Counted from the stretch's first letter, positions 18,997 to 27,812 are shown. The stretch: DNA of 64,000 nucleotides from Flavobacterium succinicans LMG 10402 (GCF_000611675.1 NZ_JATV01000012.1:51729-115728), one strand, 5' to 3'. Program-made: numbers and translations. Notes: generated by a model from the letters alone, not told the origin.

Positions 18997-20358
18997 ATGA
19001 ATTATTCCGAAAACATATTAGGAACGATAGGTAATACTCCTTTAGTAAAGTTAAACAAAGTAGTGGCCGGTGTTGATGCGTTAGTTTTAGCAAAAGTAGA
19101 AACGTTCAACCCTGGAAATTCGGTAAAAGATCGTATGGCGGTAAAAATGATTCAAGATGCTGAGGCAGATGGTCGTTTGCAGCCTGGAGGTACCATTATT
19201 GAAGGAACGTCTGGAAATACTGGTATGGGATTAGCTTTGGCAGCGATTGTGAAAGGCTATAAACTGATCTGTGTAATATCGGACAAGCAATCCAAAGAAA
19301 AGATGGATATACTACGTGCGGTTGGCGCCAAGGTTGTCGTTTGTCCTACAGATGTTGAACCTACCGATCCGCGCTCTTATTATTCAGTTTCTAAACGACT
19401 GGCTAAGGAAACGCCTAACTCATGGTATGTGAATCAGTATGACAATCCATCGAATGCAATAGCACATTATGAGCAAACTGGTCCGGAAATTTGGGAGCAA
19501 ACACAAGGCAAAATTACCCATTTTGTTGTAGGAGTTGGAACTGGTGGTACTATTTCTGGTGTCGCAAAATACTTAAAAGAAAAGAATCCAAACATCAAAA
19601 TTTGGGGCATTGACACCTATGGCTCGGTGTTTAAAAAATATCATGAAACTGGAATTTTTGATGAGAACGAAATCTATTCCTATATCACTGAAGGTATTGG
19701 GGAAGATATTTTACCAAAGAACGTTGATTTTTCATTAATCGACGGTTTCACTAAAGTAACCGATAAAGATGCTGCGGTGTATACTCGTAAAATTGCGCTT
19801 GAAGAAGGGATTTTTGTGGGCAATTCAGCTGGTGCTGCTGTGAAAGGATTGTTGCAATTAAAGGATCATTTTAAGCCAGAAGACGTTGTGGTGGTTTTGT
19901 TTCATGATTCAGGAAGTCGTTATGTGGGAAAAATGTTTAACGACGATTGGATGCGAGAACGCGGGTTTTTAGAAGAAGAAATTACCAAAGCAGAAGATGT
20001 GATTAAAGATCATTTGGATAAATCACTTATCATTGCTAGAACAGAAGAATTAGTTTCGCATGCTATTGAACGTATGCGTAAATATAAAATTTCACAAATT
20101 CCAGTAGTAGATGTCAACGGATTTGTTGGTTCAGTGGATGAGTCGTTGTTGTTTCAAAGTTATATCAATGACAAGAATTCTGCCGAACGTCCTTTGCGTG
20201 AAATTATGGGTGCGCCTTATCCTATAGTAGCCATGGGAACACCGATTGAAGAGGTGTCAAAATTATTTACCAGAGAAAATGCGGCCGTTTTGATCGATTT
20301 AGGAAATGGGAAACATCATATTATTACCAAATATGATATCATTGGATCTATAAAATAA
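18997..20358 (+). CDS. PLP-dependent cystathionine beta-synthase / cysteine synthase with C-terminal CBS domains
   Basis: A 453-residue fold-type II PLP enzyme. The PLP lysine is K44 in NPGNSVKDRMA, the substrate loop is EGTSGNTGMGLA, and the phosphate-binding loop is GVGTGGTISGVAKYL. The pattern YDNPSNAIAHYEQTGPEIW is characteristic of cystathionine beta-synthases. From about residue 335 there are two CBS modules (IARTEELVSHAIERMRKYKI and REIMGAPYPIVAMGTPIEEV), which in relatives sense adenosyl ligands. It makes cystathionine from serine and homocysteine, or cysteine from O-acetylserine; the sequence alone does not decide which. The exonuclease gene follows after 7 bp. Confidence 0.9.
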   Translation: MNYSENILGTIGNTPLVKLNKVVAGVDALVLAKVETFNPGNSVKDRMAVKMIQDAEADGRLQPGGTIIEGTSGNTGMGLALAAIVKGYKLICVISDKQSKEKMDILRAVGAKVVVCPTDVEPTDPRSYYSVSKRLAKETPNSWYVNQYDNPSNAIAHYEQTGPEIWEQTQGKITHFVVGVGTGGTISGVAKYLKEKNPNIKIWGIDTYGSVFKKYHETGIFDENEIYSYITEGIGEDILPKNVDFSLIDGFTKVTDKDAAVYTRKIALEEGIFVGNSAGAAVKGLLQLKDHFKPEDVVVVLFHDSGSRYVGKMFNDDWMRERGFLEEEITKAEDVIKDHLDKSLIIARTEELVSHAIERMRKYKISQIPVVDVNGFVGSVDESLLFQSYINDKNSAERPLREIMGAPYPIVAMGTPIEEVSKLFTRENAAVLIDLGNGKHHIITKYDIIGSIK

Positions 20359-20365
20359 GCATAGT

Positions 20366-20851
20366 ATGATATCCTTCGTTGCTATCGATTTTGAAACTGC
20401 TTCAGGATATCATCCTTGTTCAGTAGGGATTGTAGTGGTTGAAAATGGCGAAATTGTAGACGAATTTGTATCGCTCATACAGCCGCCGAACAACAGTTAC
20501 AATCCCTATACGATTCAAGTGCATGGCATTTATCCTAAGGATACTGCTGATGCCAAAACTTTTGCAGAAGTCTATCCTGAAATTCAAAAACGAATTCAAA
20601 ATCAAATTGTGGTAGCACATAACGAAAGTTTTGATCGTAATGTTTTAATCAAGGCTATGGCCTTTTCAGGTTTGCATTATGAAGACTTAAACATTGCTTC
20701 TCGTTGGGAATGTACCGTAAAAATCTACAAAGCCAAAGGATTGAAACCTGCCAAATTGAGCGATTGTTGTAGGATCATGAATATTCCTTTGCGTCATCAC
20801 GAAGCCCTTTCTGATGCCAGAGCTTGTGCTCAATTATATTTATTGAAATAA
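20366..20851 (+). CDS. DnaQ-like 3'-5' exonuclease (DEDDh family)
   Basis: A 161-residue stand-alone exonuclease domain. ExoI motif: FVAIDFETAS with D8 and E10. ExoII: VVAHNESFDRNVL. ExoIIIe: HHEALSDARA, giving the His and the last Asp of DEDDh. It resembles the small exonucleases annotated as DNA polymerase III epsilon-like in Bacteroidota. A role in trimming DNA or RNA ends is likely, but it lacks a polymerase-binding tail. It starts 7 bp after the upstream gene, so probably in one operon. Confidence 0.88.
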   Translation: MISFVAIDFETASGYHPCSVGIVVVENGEIVDEFVSLIQPPNNSYNPYTIQVHGIYPKDTADAKTFAEVYPEIQKRIQNQIVVAHNESFDRNVLIKAMAFSGLHYEDLNIASRWECTVKIYKAKGLKPAKLSDCCRIMNIPLRHHEALSDARACAQLYLLK

Positions 20852-20908
20852 TTTTCTTTCTTATTTTTTAATTATCTTCGGGGTTAATTTGTTGACTATT
20901 TGGAGATT

Positions 20909-22177
20909 ATGAAAGAAGATTTTTTACACTATATCTGGAAATATCAAAAAATCAATACCCTGCAGTTAAAAACAGTCCAAAACAATACTGTTACTATACT
21001 ACATCCTGGTGTTTTTCATGAATTAGCGGGTCCTGATTTTTTTAATGCTCAAGTCACTATTGACGGTCAAAAATGGGCAGGTAATATAGAAGTTCACGTT
21101 AAATCTTCTGATTGGTATGTGCACCATCACGAACGAGATGACGCCTACAATAATGTTATTCTTCACGTAGTTTGGGAATACGATACCGCTGTATATGGCC
21201 CCGATAATACTGAAATTCCTGTGCTTGAACTCCAAAGTTATCTTGCTCCTGATTTAATAGTAAAATACCATGCTTTACTTTCTCCTAAGTCATGGATTTA
21301 CTGTCAAAATACAATTGGTGCCATTGATCCTTTTGTGTGGTCCAATTGGCAAGAACGACTTTTTTTTGAGCGTTTAGAGCGTAAATCGCAATTCATTTTT
21401 GATAGTTTGTCACAAACCAACAACGATTGGGAAGCAGTTTTTTTTATAAGTCTAGCTAAAAATTTTGGACTCAATACCAATGGCGACTCATTTTGTAAAA
21501 TCGCACAATCAATTCCTTTCAGTGTAGTTCGAAAAGAAACATCTGATTTACAAAACCTCGAAGCGCTTCTCTTCGGCATGGGCGGTTTACTTGAACAAGA
21601 TAAAGAGGATGTTTATTATAAGGATTTACAATTTCGCTTCTATTATTTGTTGCAAAAACACGCTTTGTCCAAACCTGTGCTTGCCCCGTTGCAGTTTTTT
21701 AAACATCGTCCGGATAATTTCCCCACGATTCGCTTAGCTCAATTGGCTGCATTGTATAATATGAGAGTTCAATTGTTTTCAACCAGTATACATGAGTTTT
21801 CATTACTTAAGTTATACCAACAATTTGCAGTCCCCCCTTCAAAGTATTGGGACACACACTATCATTTCGATAAAGAAAGTCCTCGAAAAAGCAAAAAAAT
21901 AAGTACCTCTTTTATCGAATTAGTGCTCATTAATACCGTTATTCCTATTCAATTTGCTTATGCAAGGCAACACGGTAGAGAAATCTCCGAGGACATAGTA
22001 TCACTCATGCGTGAGTTATCGCCCGAGAAAAATGCTATAGTCGACAAGTTTAAAAGCTATGGAGTTTCAAGTTCTAATGCGTTTCAAACTCAGGCTTTAT
22101 TACAACTCAAGACAGAATATTGTCAAAAAAACAAATGCTTTCAGTGTGCTGTTGGTGACCAATTGTTAAAGACTTAA
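20909..22177 (+). CDS. DUF2851 family protein
   Basis: A 422-residue protein of the DUF2851 family, found mainly in Bacteroidota. The ATG at 20909 (MKEDFLHYIWKYQKINTLQL) is preferred to an in-frame TTG 9 nt earlier. Conserved blocks seen are LHPGVFHELAGPDFFNAQV, WAGNIEVHVKSSDWYVHHH and YNNVILHVVWEYD. A Cys-rich tail (YCQKNKCFQCAVGDQLL) may bind metal. The conserved Glu/His/Asp pattern (GNIEVH, HHHERDDAYNN) is reminiscent of PD-(D/E)xK-type nucleases, but this is only inference. Function is unproven. A PspC-like gene follows, an arrangement familiar in Flavobacteria. Confidence 0.85.
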   Translation: MKEDFLHYIWKYQKINTLQLKTVQNNTVTILHPGVFHELAGPDFFNAQVTIDGQKWAGNIEVHVKSSDWYVHHHERDDAYNNVILHVVWEYDTAVYGPDNTEIPVLELQSYLAPDLIVKYHALLSPKSWIYCQNTIGAIDPFVWSNWQERLFFERLERKSQFIFDSLSQTNNDWEAVFFISLAKNFGLNTNGDSFCKIAQSIPFSVVRKETSDLQNLEALLFGMGGLLEQDKEDVYYKDLQFRFYYLLQKHALSKPVLAPLQFFKHRPDNFPTIRLAQLAALYNMRVQLFSTSIHEFSLLKLYQQFAVPPSKYWDTHYHFDKESPRKSKKISTSFIELVLINTVIPIQFAYARQHGREISEDIVSLMRELSPEKNAIVDKFKSYGVSSSNAFQTQALLQLKTEYCQKNKCFQCAVGDQLLKT

Positions 22178-22189
22178 TTTCATTTGGAG

Positions 22190-22320
22190 CAAAGTCCCGC
22201 TTTCCGCTACAATTTTTTTTACACCTGACAGCTTTTAGAAACCTGTCAGGTGTAAAAAAAAAGGATTTCCACTACACTCGAGCGTAGCGAACTAGCGAAG
22301 CAATCGGGGCTAAGGAGCGG
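22190..22320. repeat. Palindromic intergenic repeat element
   Basis: A long near-palindrome. The core TTTTTTTTACACCTGACAG (22213-22232 region) pairs with CTGTCAGGTGTAAAAAAA (22243-22260) across a 10-nt loop. Outer arms show related phrases (GCTTTCCGCTACAA on the left; reverse complement AGTGTAGTGGAAATCC on the right). On both strands the T-run lies before the stem rather than after it, so it is not a normal intrinsic terminator. It looks like a dispersed repeat of the kind scattered through Flavobacterium intergenic DNA. Confidence 0.6.
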
Positions 22321-22420
22321 TAATTGGCTATTTTATTTTCATTTTAAAGCAAAACAAGAGTAGTTTAATTTTAATCAATTATTTTTGTTGTCCCAAACGT
22401 ATTAAAAAAGTAAAGCACCT

Positions 22421-22648
22421 ATGGCAGTCATTCTAAAATTAAAATATTTTTTAGAAAAACATGGATTCCATGTTTCCTCTCGAGTAGCAGATAAATTAGG
22501 TATGCGAGCAAGTAACGTCCGTATTTTTTTTATTTATCTGTCATTTGTAACTGTAGGTTTAGGATTTGCAGTCTACCTTACCTTTGCGTTTTGGATTCGC
22601 TTAAAAGACTTAATTCGCGCCAAAAGATCCTCAGTATTTGACTTATAA
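22421..22648 (+). CDS. PspC-domain-like small membrane protein
   Basis: A 75-residue protein with one strong hydrophobic stretch (IFFIYLSFVTVGLGFAVYLT). The N-terminal half (FLEKHGFHVSSRVADKLGMR) matches the PspC-like pattern of a short helix-turn-helix-like lead into a membrane helix, and a basic tail follows. It is likely an inner-membrane protein. It lies downstream of the DUF2851 gene, separated by a palindromic repeat. Specific role unknown. Confidence 0.7.
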   Translation: MAVILKLKYFLEKHGFHVSSRVADKLGMRASNVRIFFIYLSFVTVGLGFAVYLTFAFWIRLKDLIRAKRSSVFDL

Positions 22649-22652
22649 AAAC

Positions 22653-22684
22653 AAAAAACTCCAACTTGATGTTGGAGTTTTTTG
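22653..22684. terminator. Bidirectional terminator between the PspC-like and permease genes
   Basis: AAAAAACTCCAAC, loop TTGAT, GTTGGAGTTTTTT. Perfect stem with A and T runs on either side, so it can end both converging transcripts. Confidence 0.9.
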
Positions 22685-22708
22685 TTGAATGTCTTATAGG
22701 TTAAAGAA

Positions 22709-24178
22709 TTATTCTATCGAATTATCATCATTTAATTTTGATCTTGTTTTGCTATAGCCAAAGTAAACAATAATTCCTATGATTAGCCAAGCACCAGAAA
22801 ACATTTGGGCTTTTACACTCAAATTATACATCAAATATGTGTTGATTAAAATACCACAAATCGCAATAACTGGTAGCGCAGGAACTCTAAAAGTTCTAGT
22901 TAAATTAGGTTGTTTTACTCTTAGAATCCAAACCGCAATACAAACCATTGTAAAGGCAAACAAAGTACCAAAACTGGTCATGTCGGCTAATTCGTTAATT
23001 GGGGTAAAAGCAGCTACAATAGCGATTATTGCTCCTAAAATCATTAAGTTGGTTCTTGGTGTTCCAGAAATTGGGTTTACTTTTGAAAACACTTGAGGGA
23101 TTAACCCGTCTTTTGACATACCTAAGAAAATTCTAGATTGTCCCATGATCATAACCATCAATACAGATACCAAACCTACAGTGGCTGCTAAAGTAATAAT
23201 AAAGCCTGCCCATCCTTGTCCAGCGATGTCAAAAGCGTAAGCTACTGGAGCTTTGATGGCATCTGGATATTTTCCTAGTGGGTTGAAATCTTGATAGTTC
23301 ATCATACCTGTTAATACCAAAGAAACTAAAATGTATAGAACGGTACAAATTGATAAAGAGGCAATAATTGCAAAAGGAACATCTTTTTTAGGGTTTATAG
23401 CTTCGCCAGATTGAGTAGATACAGCATCAAAACCAATGTAAGCAAAAAAGATTGCTGCAGCTCCTGACACAATTCCTTTTAATCCATATGCATTATGAGT
23501 AGATTCTTTATCAATGATTTGTGTAGCCTCAGGTATGAATGGAGACCAGTTGTCTGTATTGATGAAGAAAACTCCAGCAATGATTACAAATAATACAGCT
23601 GCAACTTTAAGCAAAACAATCATATTGTTGGCTTTGGCCGCGCTTTTTGTTCCTTTTATTAAAATTGAAATTACTAGTAAAACAATTAAAAAAGCCGGTA
23701 AATTCATTGAAAAACCTTCTCCTGTATAGCTTGCAGGATCTGTTGTTAGATAATCAGGAAGTTCAATGTGAAACATTTTGAGCATTTTATTGAAATATCC
23801 CGACCACGAAACAGCGACCGTCATGGAACCCATGGCATATTCAAGAATCAATCCCCAACCGATAATCCAGGCGAAAATTTCACCTACAGTACCGTAGGCA
23901 TAAGCATAAGCAGAGCCTTCGACAGGTAAAATGGAAGCAAATTCTGAGTAACATAAGGCGGCAAATACACAAGCAATTCCTGCTATTATAAACGAAATTG
24001 CTAATGCAGGCCCAGCATGATAATATGCTCCTGTACCGGTTAGTACAAAGATCCCTCCACCAATAATGGCTCCAACTCCAATGGCAGTAAGGCTCCATTT
24101 TCCAAGAACTCTTTTTAAATCACTTTTTTTCATATCTGCTTCAAAGGCAGATATTGGTTTAACTCTCCAAATTGACAT
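22709..24178 (-). CDS. APC-family amino acid permease
   Basis: A 489-residue inner-membrane transporter with about 12 membrane helices. It opens with the conserved APC segment GKWSLTAIGVGAIIGGGIFVL and has the helix-6 region IFFAYIGFDAVSTQSGEAIN, typical of cationic or broad-range amino acid permeases (CAT/YfnA group). The C-terminus is short and charged. On the minus strand TACATTTG (24215 to 24208) is a possible -7 box. The exact substrate cannot be read from the sequence. Confidence 0.92.
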   Translation of the reverse strand: MSIWRVKPISAFEADMKKSDLKRVLGKWSLTAIGVGAIIGGGIFVLTGTGAYYHAGPALAISFIIAGIACVFAALCYSEFASILPVEGSAYAYAYGTVGEIFAWIIGWGLILEYAMGSMTVAVSWSGYFNKMLKMFHIELPDYLTTDPASYTGEGFSMNLPAFLIVLLVISILIKGTKSAAKANNMIVLLKVAAVLFVIIAGVFFINTDNWSPFIPEATQIIDKESTHNAYGLKGIVSGAAAIFFAYIGFDAVSTQSGEAINPKKDVPFAIIASLSICTVLYILVSLVLTGMMNYQDFNPLGKYPDAIKAPVAYAFDIAGQGWAGFIITLAATVGLVSVLMVMIMGQSRIFLGMSKDGLIPQVFSKVNPISGTPRTNLMILGAIIAIVAAFTPINELADMTSFGTLFAFTMVCIAVWILRVKQPNLTRTFRVPALPVIAICGILINTYLMYNLSVKAQMFSGAWLIIGIIVYFGYSKTRSKLNDDNSIE

Positions 24179-24267
24179 GGTTACTTTTTGTTTTAGTTAT
24201 TAAGTTTCAAATGTATTGTTTTTTATAAAAAATAAAAAAAATATCTCATTTTACCTTGCTTTATTTT

Positions 24268-24298
24268 AGATTATCAGAAAAGATTCTGATAATCTTTT
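24268..24298 (+). terminator. Hairpin with T-run upstream of the helix-hairpin-helix gene
   Basis: AGATTATCAGAA / TTCTGATAATCT, a perfect 12-bp stem with a 4-nt loop, followed by TTT. It sits in the divergent region between the permease and the next gene, where no plus-strand transcript is expected to end. It could act as an attenuator or as a stop for antisense transcription. Confidence 0.5.
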
Positions 24299-24386
24299 GG
24301 TTAAATGGATGGTAAAGAAAGTGTTTTGTTTGAAATCAATTCCCTTTTTTCTATTTTTAACATTAATTCATTTAGTGCTTTCAATC

Positions 24387-25253
24387 ATGTTTAAAAACAA
24401 TTTCTCCTTTTTTTCATTTTCAAGCGGGCAAAGAAAAGGAATTTTTGCTTTGGTTATTGTTATAGTTTTGTTACAATTTATGTATTGGTTTGTCGATTTT
24501 ACTCCAGATAAGTCAAGTGATTTAACTAAAAACAAGTGGCTTTCTTTGCAAGATACTATTTCTGCTTTCAATGAATCCTCCACTAAAACCTCAAAAATGT
24601 ATGCTTTTAATCCAAATTTTATATCCGATTTTAAAGGCTACAAATTAGGAATGTCTGTTCTAGAAATAGATAAACTTCACGCTTTTCGCCAAAAAGATAA
24701 ATATGTAAATTCAGCCGAAGAATTTCAACAAGTAACTGGTGTTTCTGATTCGTTGTTGCGTGTTATGGCTCCTTTTTTTAAGTTTCCTGATTGGATTACC
24801 CAACCCAAGAAAGCGAATGGTTATAAAAAATATACAAGTGTTGCATCTCGTAAGCTAAAAAAAGACATCAATCTGGCCACTGTTGAGGAATTGATCAAAG
24901 TTTATGGTGTAGGTGATGTGATGGCGAATCGAATCATTGCGCATAGAAATACTTTAGGAGGATTTGTCTCGATGGAACAGTTAAATGAAGTTTGGGGCTT
25001 GAAGCCTGAGGTGATAAGTGAAATTGAAACTAGTTTTTCTATAACGAGGCTTCCGTCTTTGAGTTTGATTGATATAAATAATGCTTCTCAAAAGGAACTG
25101 TCACAATTTTATTACTTCAAATATTCGCTGGTTAAACAAATATTAATTTCTAGAAGTATGAATGGTGATTTTGTTAATATTGAGGATTTGTCAAAAATCA
25201 AAGGTTTTCCTGTAGATAAAGCTAAAATAATTGCATTATATTTGAAGTTCTAA
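24387..25253 (+). CDS. Membrane-anchored helix-hairpin-helix (ComEA-like) protein
   Basis: A 288-residue protein. The start at 24387 (MFKNNFSFFSFSSGQRKGIF) is preferred over a TTG at 24297, because it gives a compact membrane anchor (FALVIVIVLLQFMYWFVDF). Two clear helix-hairpin-helix repeats follow: INLATVEELIKVYGVGDVMA with IIAHRNTLGGFVSMEQL, and INNASQKELSQFYYFKYSLV with ILISRSMNGDFVNIEDL. A degenerate third copy starts near FNPNFISDFKGYKLGM. These bind DNA non-specifically in ComEA, suggesting a role in DNA uptake or envelope-associated DNA binding. No other competence gene is adjacent. Confidence 0.85.
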   Translation: MFKNNFSFFSFSSGQRKGIFALVIVIVLLQFMYWFVDFTPDKSSDLTKNKWLSLQDTISAFNESSTKTSKMYAFNPNFISDFKGYKLGMSVLEIDKLHAFRQKDKYVNSAEEFQQVTGVSDSLLRVMAPFFKFPDWITQPKKANGYKKYTSVASRKLKKDINLATVEELIKVYGVGDVMANRIIAHRNTLGGFVSMEQLNEVWGLKPEVISEIETSFSITRLPSLSLIDINNASQKELSQFYYFKYSLVKQILISRSMNGDFVNIEDLSKIKGFPVDKAKIIALYLKF

Positions 25254-25280
25254 AAAAAAAATAAATAAAAAGCACATTTT

Positions 25281-26450
25281 ATGAATTCAGTATATTTTTC
25301 AGAAGAACATGATTTATTTAGAACGAGTTTGAAAGACTTTTTGCAAAAAGAAGTGGTTCCACACATTGAGAAATGGGAAAAAACAGGAACTATTGATCGT
25401 TTTATTTGGAAAAAATTTGGAGAGATGGGTTTTTTTGGAATTTCTTATCCCGAAGCATATGGAGGATTAAACTTGGATTTGTTTTACACCGTTATTTTGT
25501 TAGAAGAGTTGCAAAAAATTAAATCTTCAGGTTTTGCAGCTGCTATTTGGGCTCATGCTTACCTTGCGATGACGCATTTAAATGCTGAAGGTGATGAAAG
25601 AATTAAAAAAGACTATTTGGTGCCAAGTATTGCTGGAGAAAAGATAGGTGCATTGTGCATTTCTGAGCCTTTTGGAGGTAGCGATGTTGCGGGTATGAAA
25701 ACTACTGCAGTAAAGAATGGTGATGCCTATATTATTAATGGTTCAAAAACGTTTATTACTAATGGTGTCTATGCGGATTATTATATAGTAGCTGCAAAGA
25801 CGGATCCTAATCTTGGCAATAAAGGAATTAGTATATTTTTGATGGATACGGCTTCAAAAGGAGTCTCGGCTACCAAACTTGATAAATTGGGTTGGCGAGC
25901 ATCAGATACTGCTGAAATTGCATTTGATAATGTAGAAGTGCCTGTGGCTAACTTAATGGGTGTGGAAGGAAAAGGTTTTTCTTATATCATGCAGCATTTT
26001 GCCTTAGAGCGTTTGATTATGGCAATCAATGCACATGCTAGAGCTGAATATGCTATTGATTACACTATAGATTATATGTCTCATCGCGAAGCTTTTGGGA
26101 TGAAAATCAGTAAGTTTCAGGCTTTACGACATACTCTTGTAGAACATGCAACTGAGGTTGAGCATTGTAAAGTTTTCAATTATGCTGCTGTAGCGCGTCT
26201 TGATAAAGGCGAGTATGTGGTAAAGGAAGCAACAATGGCAAAATTGAAATCTACAAAAGTGGCCGATGAAACTATTTATAGCTGTTTGCAAATGCTAGGA
26301 GGTTACGGCTATATGGAAGAGTATCCATTGGCACGCTTGTTTAGGGATAGTCGTCTAGGGCCTATTGGAGGAGGGACATCAGAAATCTTAAAAGAGATTT
26401 TAGGAAAAATGATTATTGATAATCAAAATTATGAACCTGCAGTGAAATAA
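25281..26450 (+). CDS. Acyl-CoA dehydrogenase
   Basis: A 389-residue FAD flavoprotein that introduces the alpha-beta double bond in acyl-CoA. Signatures: ALCISEPFGGSDVAGM (FAD/substrate loop), INGSKTFITNG, and the C-terminal LQMLGGYGYMEEYPLARLFR with PIGGGTSEILKEIL, whose Glu is the usual catalytic base. Length is normal. It stands alone here without other beta-oxidation genes. The chain-length preference cannot be assigned. Confidence 0.93.
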   Translation: MNSVYFSEEHDLFRTSLKDFLQKEVVPHIEKWEKTGTIDRFIWKKFGEMGFFGISYPEAYGGLNLDLFYTVILLEELQKIKSSGFAAAIWAHAYLAMTHLNAEGDERIKKDYLVPSIAGEKIGALCISEPFGGSDVAGMKTTAVKNGDAYIINGSKTFITNGVYADYYIVAAKTDPNLGNKGISIFLMDTASKGVSATKLDKLGWRASDTAEIAFDNVEVPVANLMGVEGKGFSYIMQHFALERLIMAINAHARAEYAIDYTIDYMSHREAFGMKISKFQALRHTLVEHATEVEHCKVFNYAAVARLDKGEYVVKEATMAKLKSTKVADETIYSCLQMLGGYGYMEEYPLARLFRDSRLGPIGGGTSEILKEILGKMIIDNQNYEPAVK

Positions 26451-26573
26451 TATTTCTCCATAATCAAGTTAGAAGGATAACAGTTGGATTTTAGTTTTTA
26501 GAGTGAAGGGACTTTGTTTGTGCTTAGGGTAAAAAAAAACATGATTTATGATTCATAATTCATAATTAATACT

Positions 26574-26581
26574 TACTTTTG
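26574..26581 (+). promoter_or_regulatory. Putative -7 promoter box of rpsU (TACTTTTG)
   Basis: TACTTTTG is a full TAnnTTTG match 30 nt before the rpsU start codon. No TTG is found 17-20 nt upstream. Confidence 0.45.
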
Positions 26582-26593
26582 CGCACTTAACGA

Positions 26594-26604
26594 AAGGGGG
26601 TGAT
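26594..26604 (+). promoter_or_regulatory. Extended Shine-Dalgarno sequence of rpsU
   Basis: AAGGGGGTGAT lies 6 nt before the ATG at 26611. It differs by one base (a G opposite U) from AAGGAGGTGAT, the perfect complement of the 16S rRNA 3' end. Other genes in the window show AT-rich leaders without such a site. In Flavobacteria, protein bS21 helps hide the anti-Shine-Dalgarno, so a strong site here fits feedback control of bS21 by ribosomes lacking it. Confidence 0.8.
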
Positions 26605-26610
26605 AAAATT

Positions 26611-26808
26611 ATGTTAATTATACCAATTAAAGACGGAGAAAATATCGATAGAGCATTAAAGCGCTATAAAAGAAAATTTGACAAAACTGGAACTGTTCGT
26701 CAATTAAGAGCGCGTACTGCTTTTATAAAGCCATCAGTTATCAATAGAATGAAGTTTCAAAAAGCAGCTTACATTCAAAACATGAAAGACGGATTAGAGA
26801 ATATCTAA
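26611..26808 (+). CDS. rpsU: 30S ribosomal protein bS21
   Basis: A 65-residue basic protein (MLIIPIKDGENIDRALKRYK, then RKFDKTGTVRQLRARTAFI). Length and pattern are those of Bacteroidota bS21. It binds near the 3' end of 16S rRNA on the small-subunit platform. The strong Shine-Dalgarno just upstream is unusual for this genome and probably serves autoregulation. A terminator immediately follows. Confidence 0.95.
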   Translation: MLIIPIKDGENIDRALKRYKRKFDKTGTVRQLRARTAFIKPSVINRMKFQKAAYIQNMKDGLENI

Positions 26809-26828
26809 TACTTTTTTATAAAAATTAT

Positions 26829-26879
26829 AACCGTTAGTGATTAAAGTTAATAACTTTGATGCTAACGGTTTTTTTTTTG
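26829..26879 (+). terminator. Rho-independent terminator of rpsU
   Basis: Outer stem AACCGTTAG / CTAACGGTT and inner stem AAAGTT / AACTTT, followed by a run of nine Ts. It covers an in-frame TTG/ATG upstream of xerC, which argues for the later xerC start at 26886. Confidence 0.9.
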
Positions 26880-26885
26880 TTTACT

Positions 26886-27776
26886 ATGGTTTTAAATGAA
26901 ATAGCATTTCGAGAGTATTTAGCTTTGGAGAAAAAGTATTCGGTGCATACGCAAAAAGCATATGTAGAAGATGTGGGTGCTTTTGAAGGATTTTTGGAGC
27001 AAACTGCGGTAGATGTTCGATTGGAAGATGTGGCTTATGGTCATATAAGAAGTTGGGTAGTTTATTTGGTGGACTCAGGTGTGGCTAATGTTACGGTGAA
27101 TAGAAAAATAGCTTCTTTAAAAGCTTTTTATAAGTTCTTGATAAAGTCAAAGCAGCTTCAGGTGAGTCCTTTGGTGAAACACAGGGCATTGAAAGTGGTT
27201 AGGAATGTTCAGATTCCTTTTTCAGAAAAAGAAATGAAGGTGGATGATGGTTTAGAGTTGATGGGTTTTGAGGCGATCAGAAATAGGTTGATGGTGGAGA
27301 TGTTTTACGTTACGGGAATGCGAAGGTCTGAATTGATTGAATTGCGGTTGGCTAATGTTGATTGTGAGGAGGGGTTGGTTAAGGTTTTTGGGAAAAGAGA
27401 TAAAGAGCGATTGGTTCCTTTGTTAGATGCTGTGATTGATTTGATTCGTTTGTATCTTGTTGAGAGGGAGAGTTTGGAAGTGGTGTTGGATGTGGATTAT
27501 TTTTTTCTGTCGGCCAAAGGGTTAAAATTAAGTCAATCTTTTGTCTATAGAACAATTAATTTGTACTTTAGTAAAGTATCTGAAAAGGTAAAAAAGAGTC
27601 CTCATGTGTTAAGGCATTCCTTTGCTACACACATGTTGAATAATGGGGCTGATTTAAATTCAATTAAAGAATTATTGGGCCATTCTAGTTTAGCGTCTAC
27701 TCAGGTTTATACCAATAGTAGTTTGGCAGAGCTTAAAAGAGTGTATAAAGAGGCGCATCCAAGAAATAGGAAATAG
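26886..27776 (+). CDS. xerC: Tyrosine recombinase XerC
   Basis: A 296-residue site-specific recombinase that resolves chromosome dimers at dif together with XerD. The N-terminal SAM-like core-binding domain (FREYLALEKKYSVHTQKAYV) covers about 1-95. Catalytic residues appear as the Arg in TGMRRSEL, Lys in FGKRDKER, His and Arg in HVLRHSFATHML, His in LLGHSSL and the nucleophile Tyr in TQVYTN. The start at 26886 is chosen because the longer frame begins inside the rpsU terminator. Codon choice is somewhat richer in TTG and GTG than in neighbouring genes. Confidence 0.92.
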   Translation: MVLNEIAFREYLALEKKYSVHTQKAYVEDVGAFEGFLEQTAVDVRLEDVAYGHIRSWVVYLVDSGVANVTVNRKIASLKAFYKFLIKSKQLQVSPLVKHRALKVVRNVQIPFSEKEMKVDDGLELMGFEAIRNRLMVEMFYVTGMRRSELIELRLANVDCEEGLVKVFGKRDKERLVPLLDAVIDLIRLYLVERESLEVVLDVDYFFLSAKGLKLSQSFVYRTINLYFSKVSEKVKKSPHVLRHSFATHMLNNGADLNSIKELLGHSSLASTQVYTNSSLAELKRVYKEAHPRNRK

Positions 27777-27812
27777 TTCAAAAACTCAAGTTTAACCCAA
27801 AATGTAATGATT

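Noticed and set aside
22213..22260. Intrinsic terminator after the DUF2851 gene
   Set aside because: The stem is followed by As, not Ts, on both strands.
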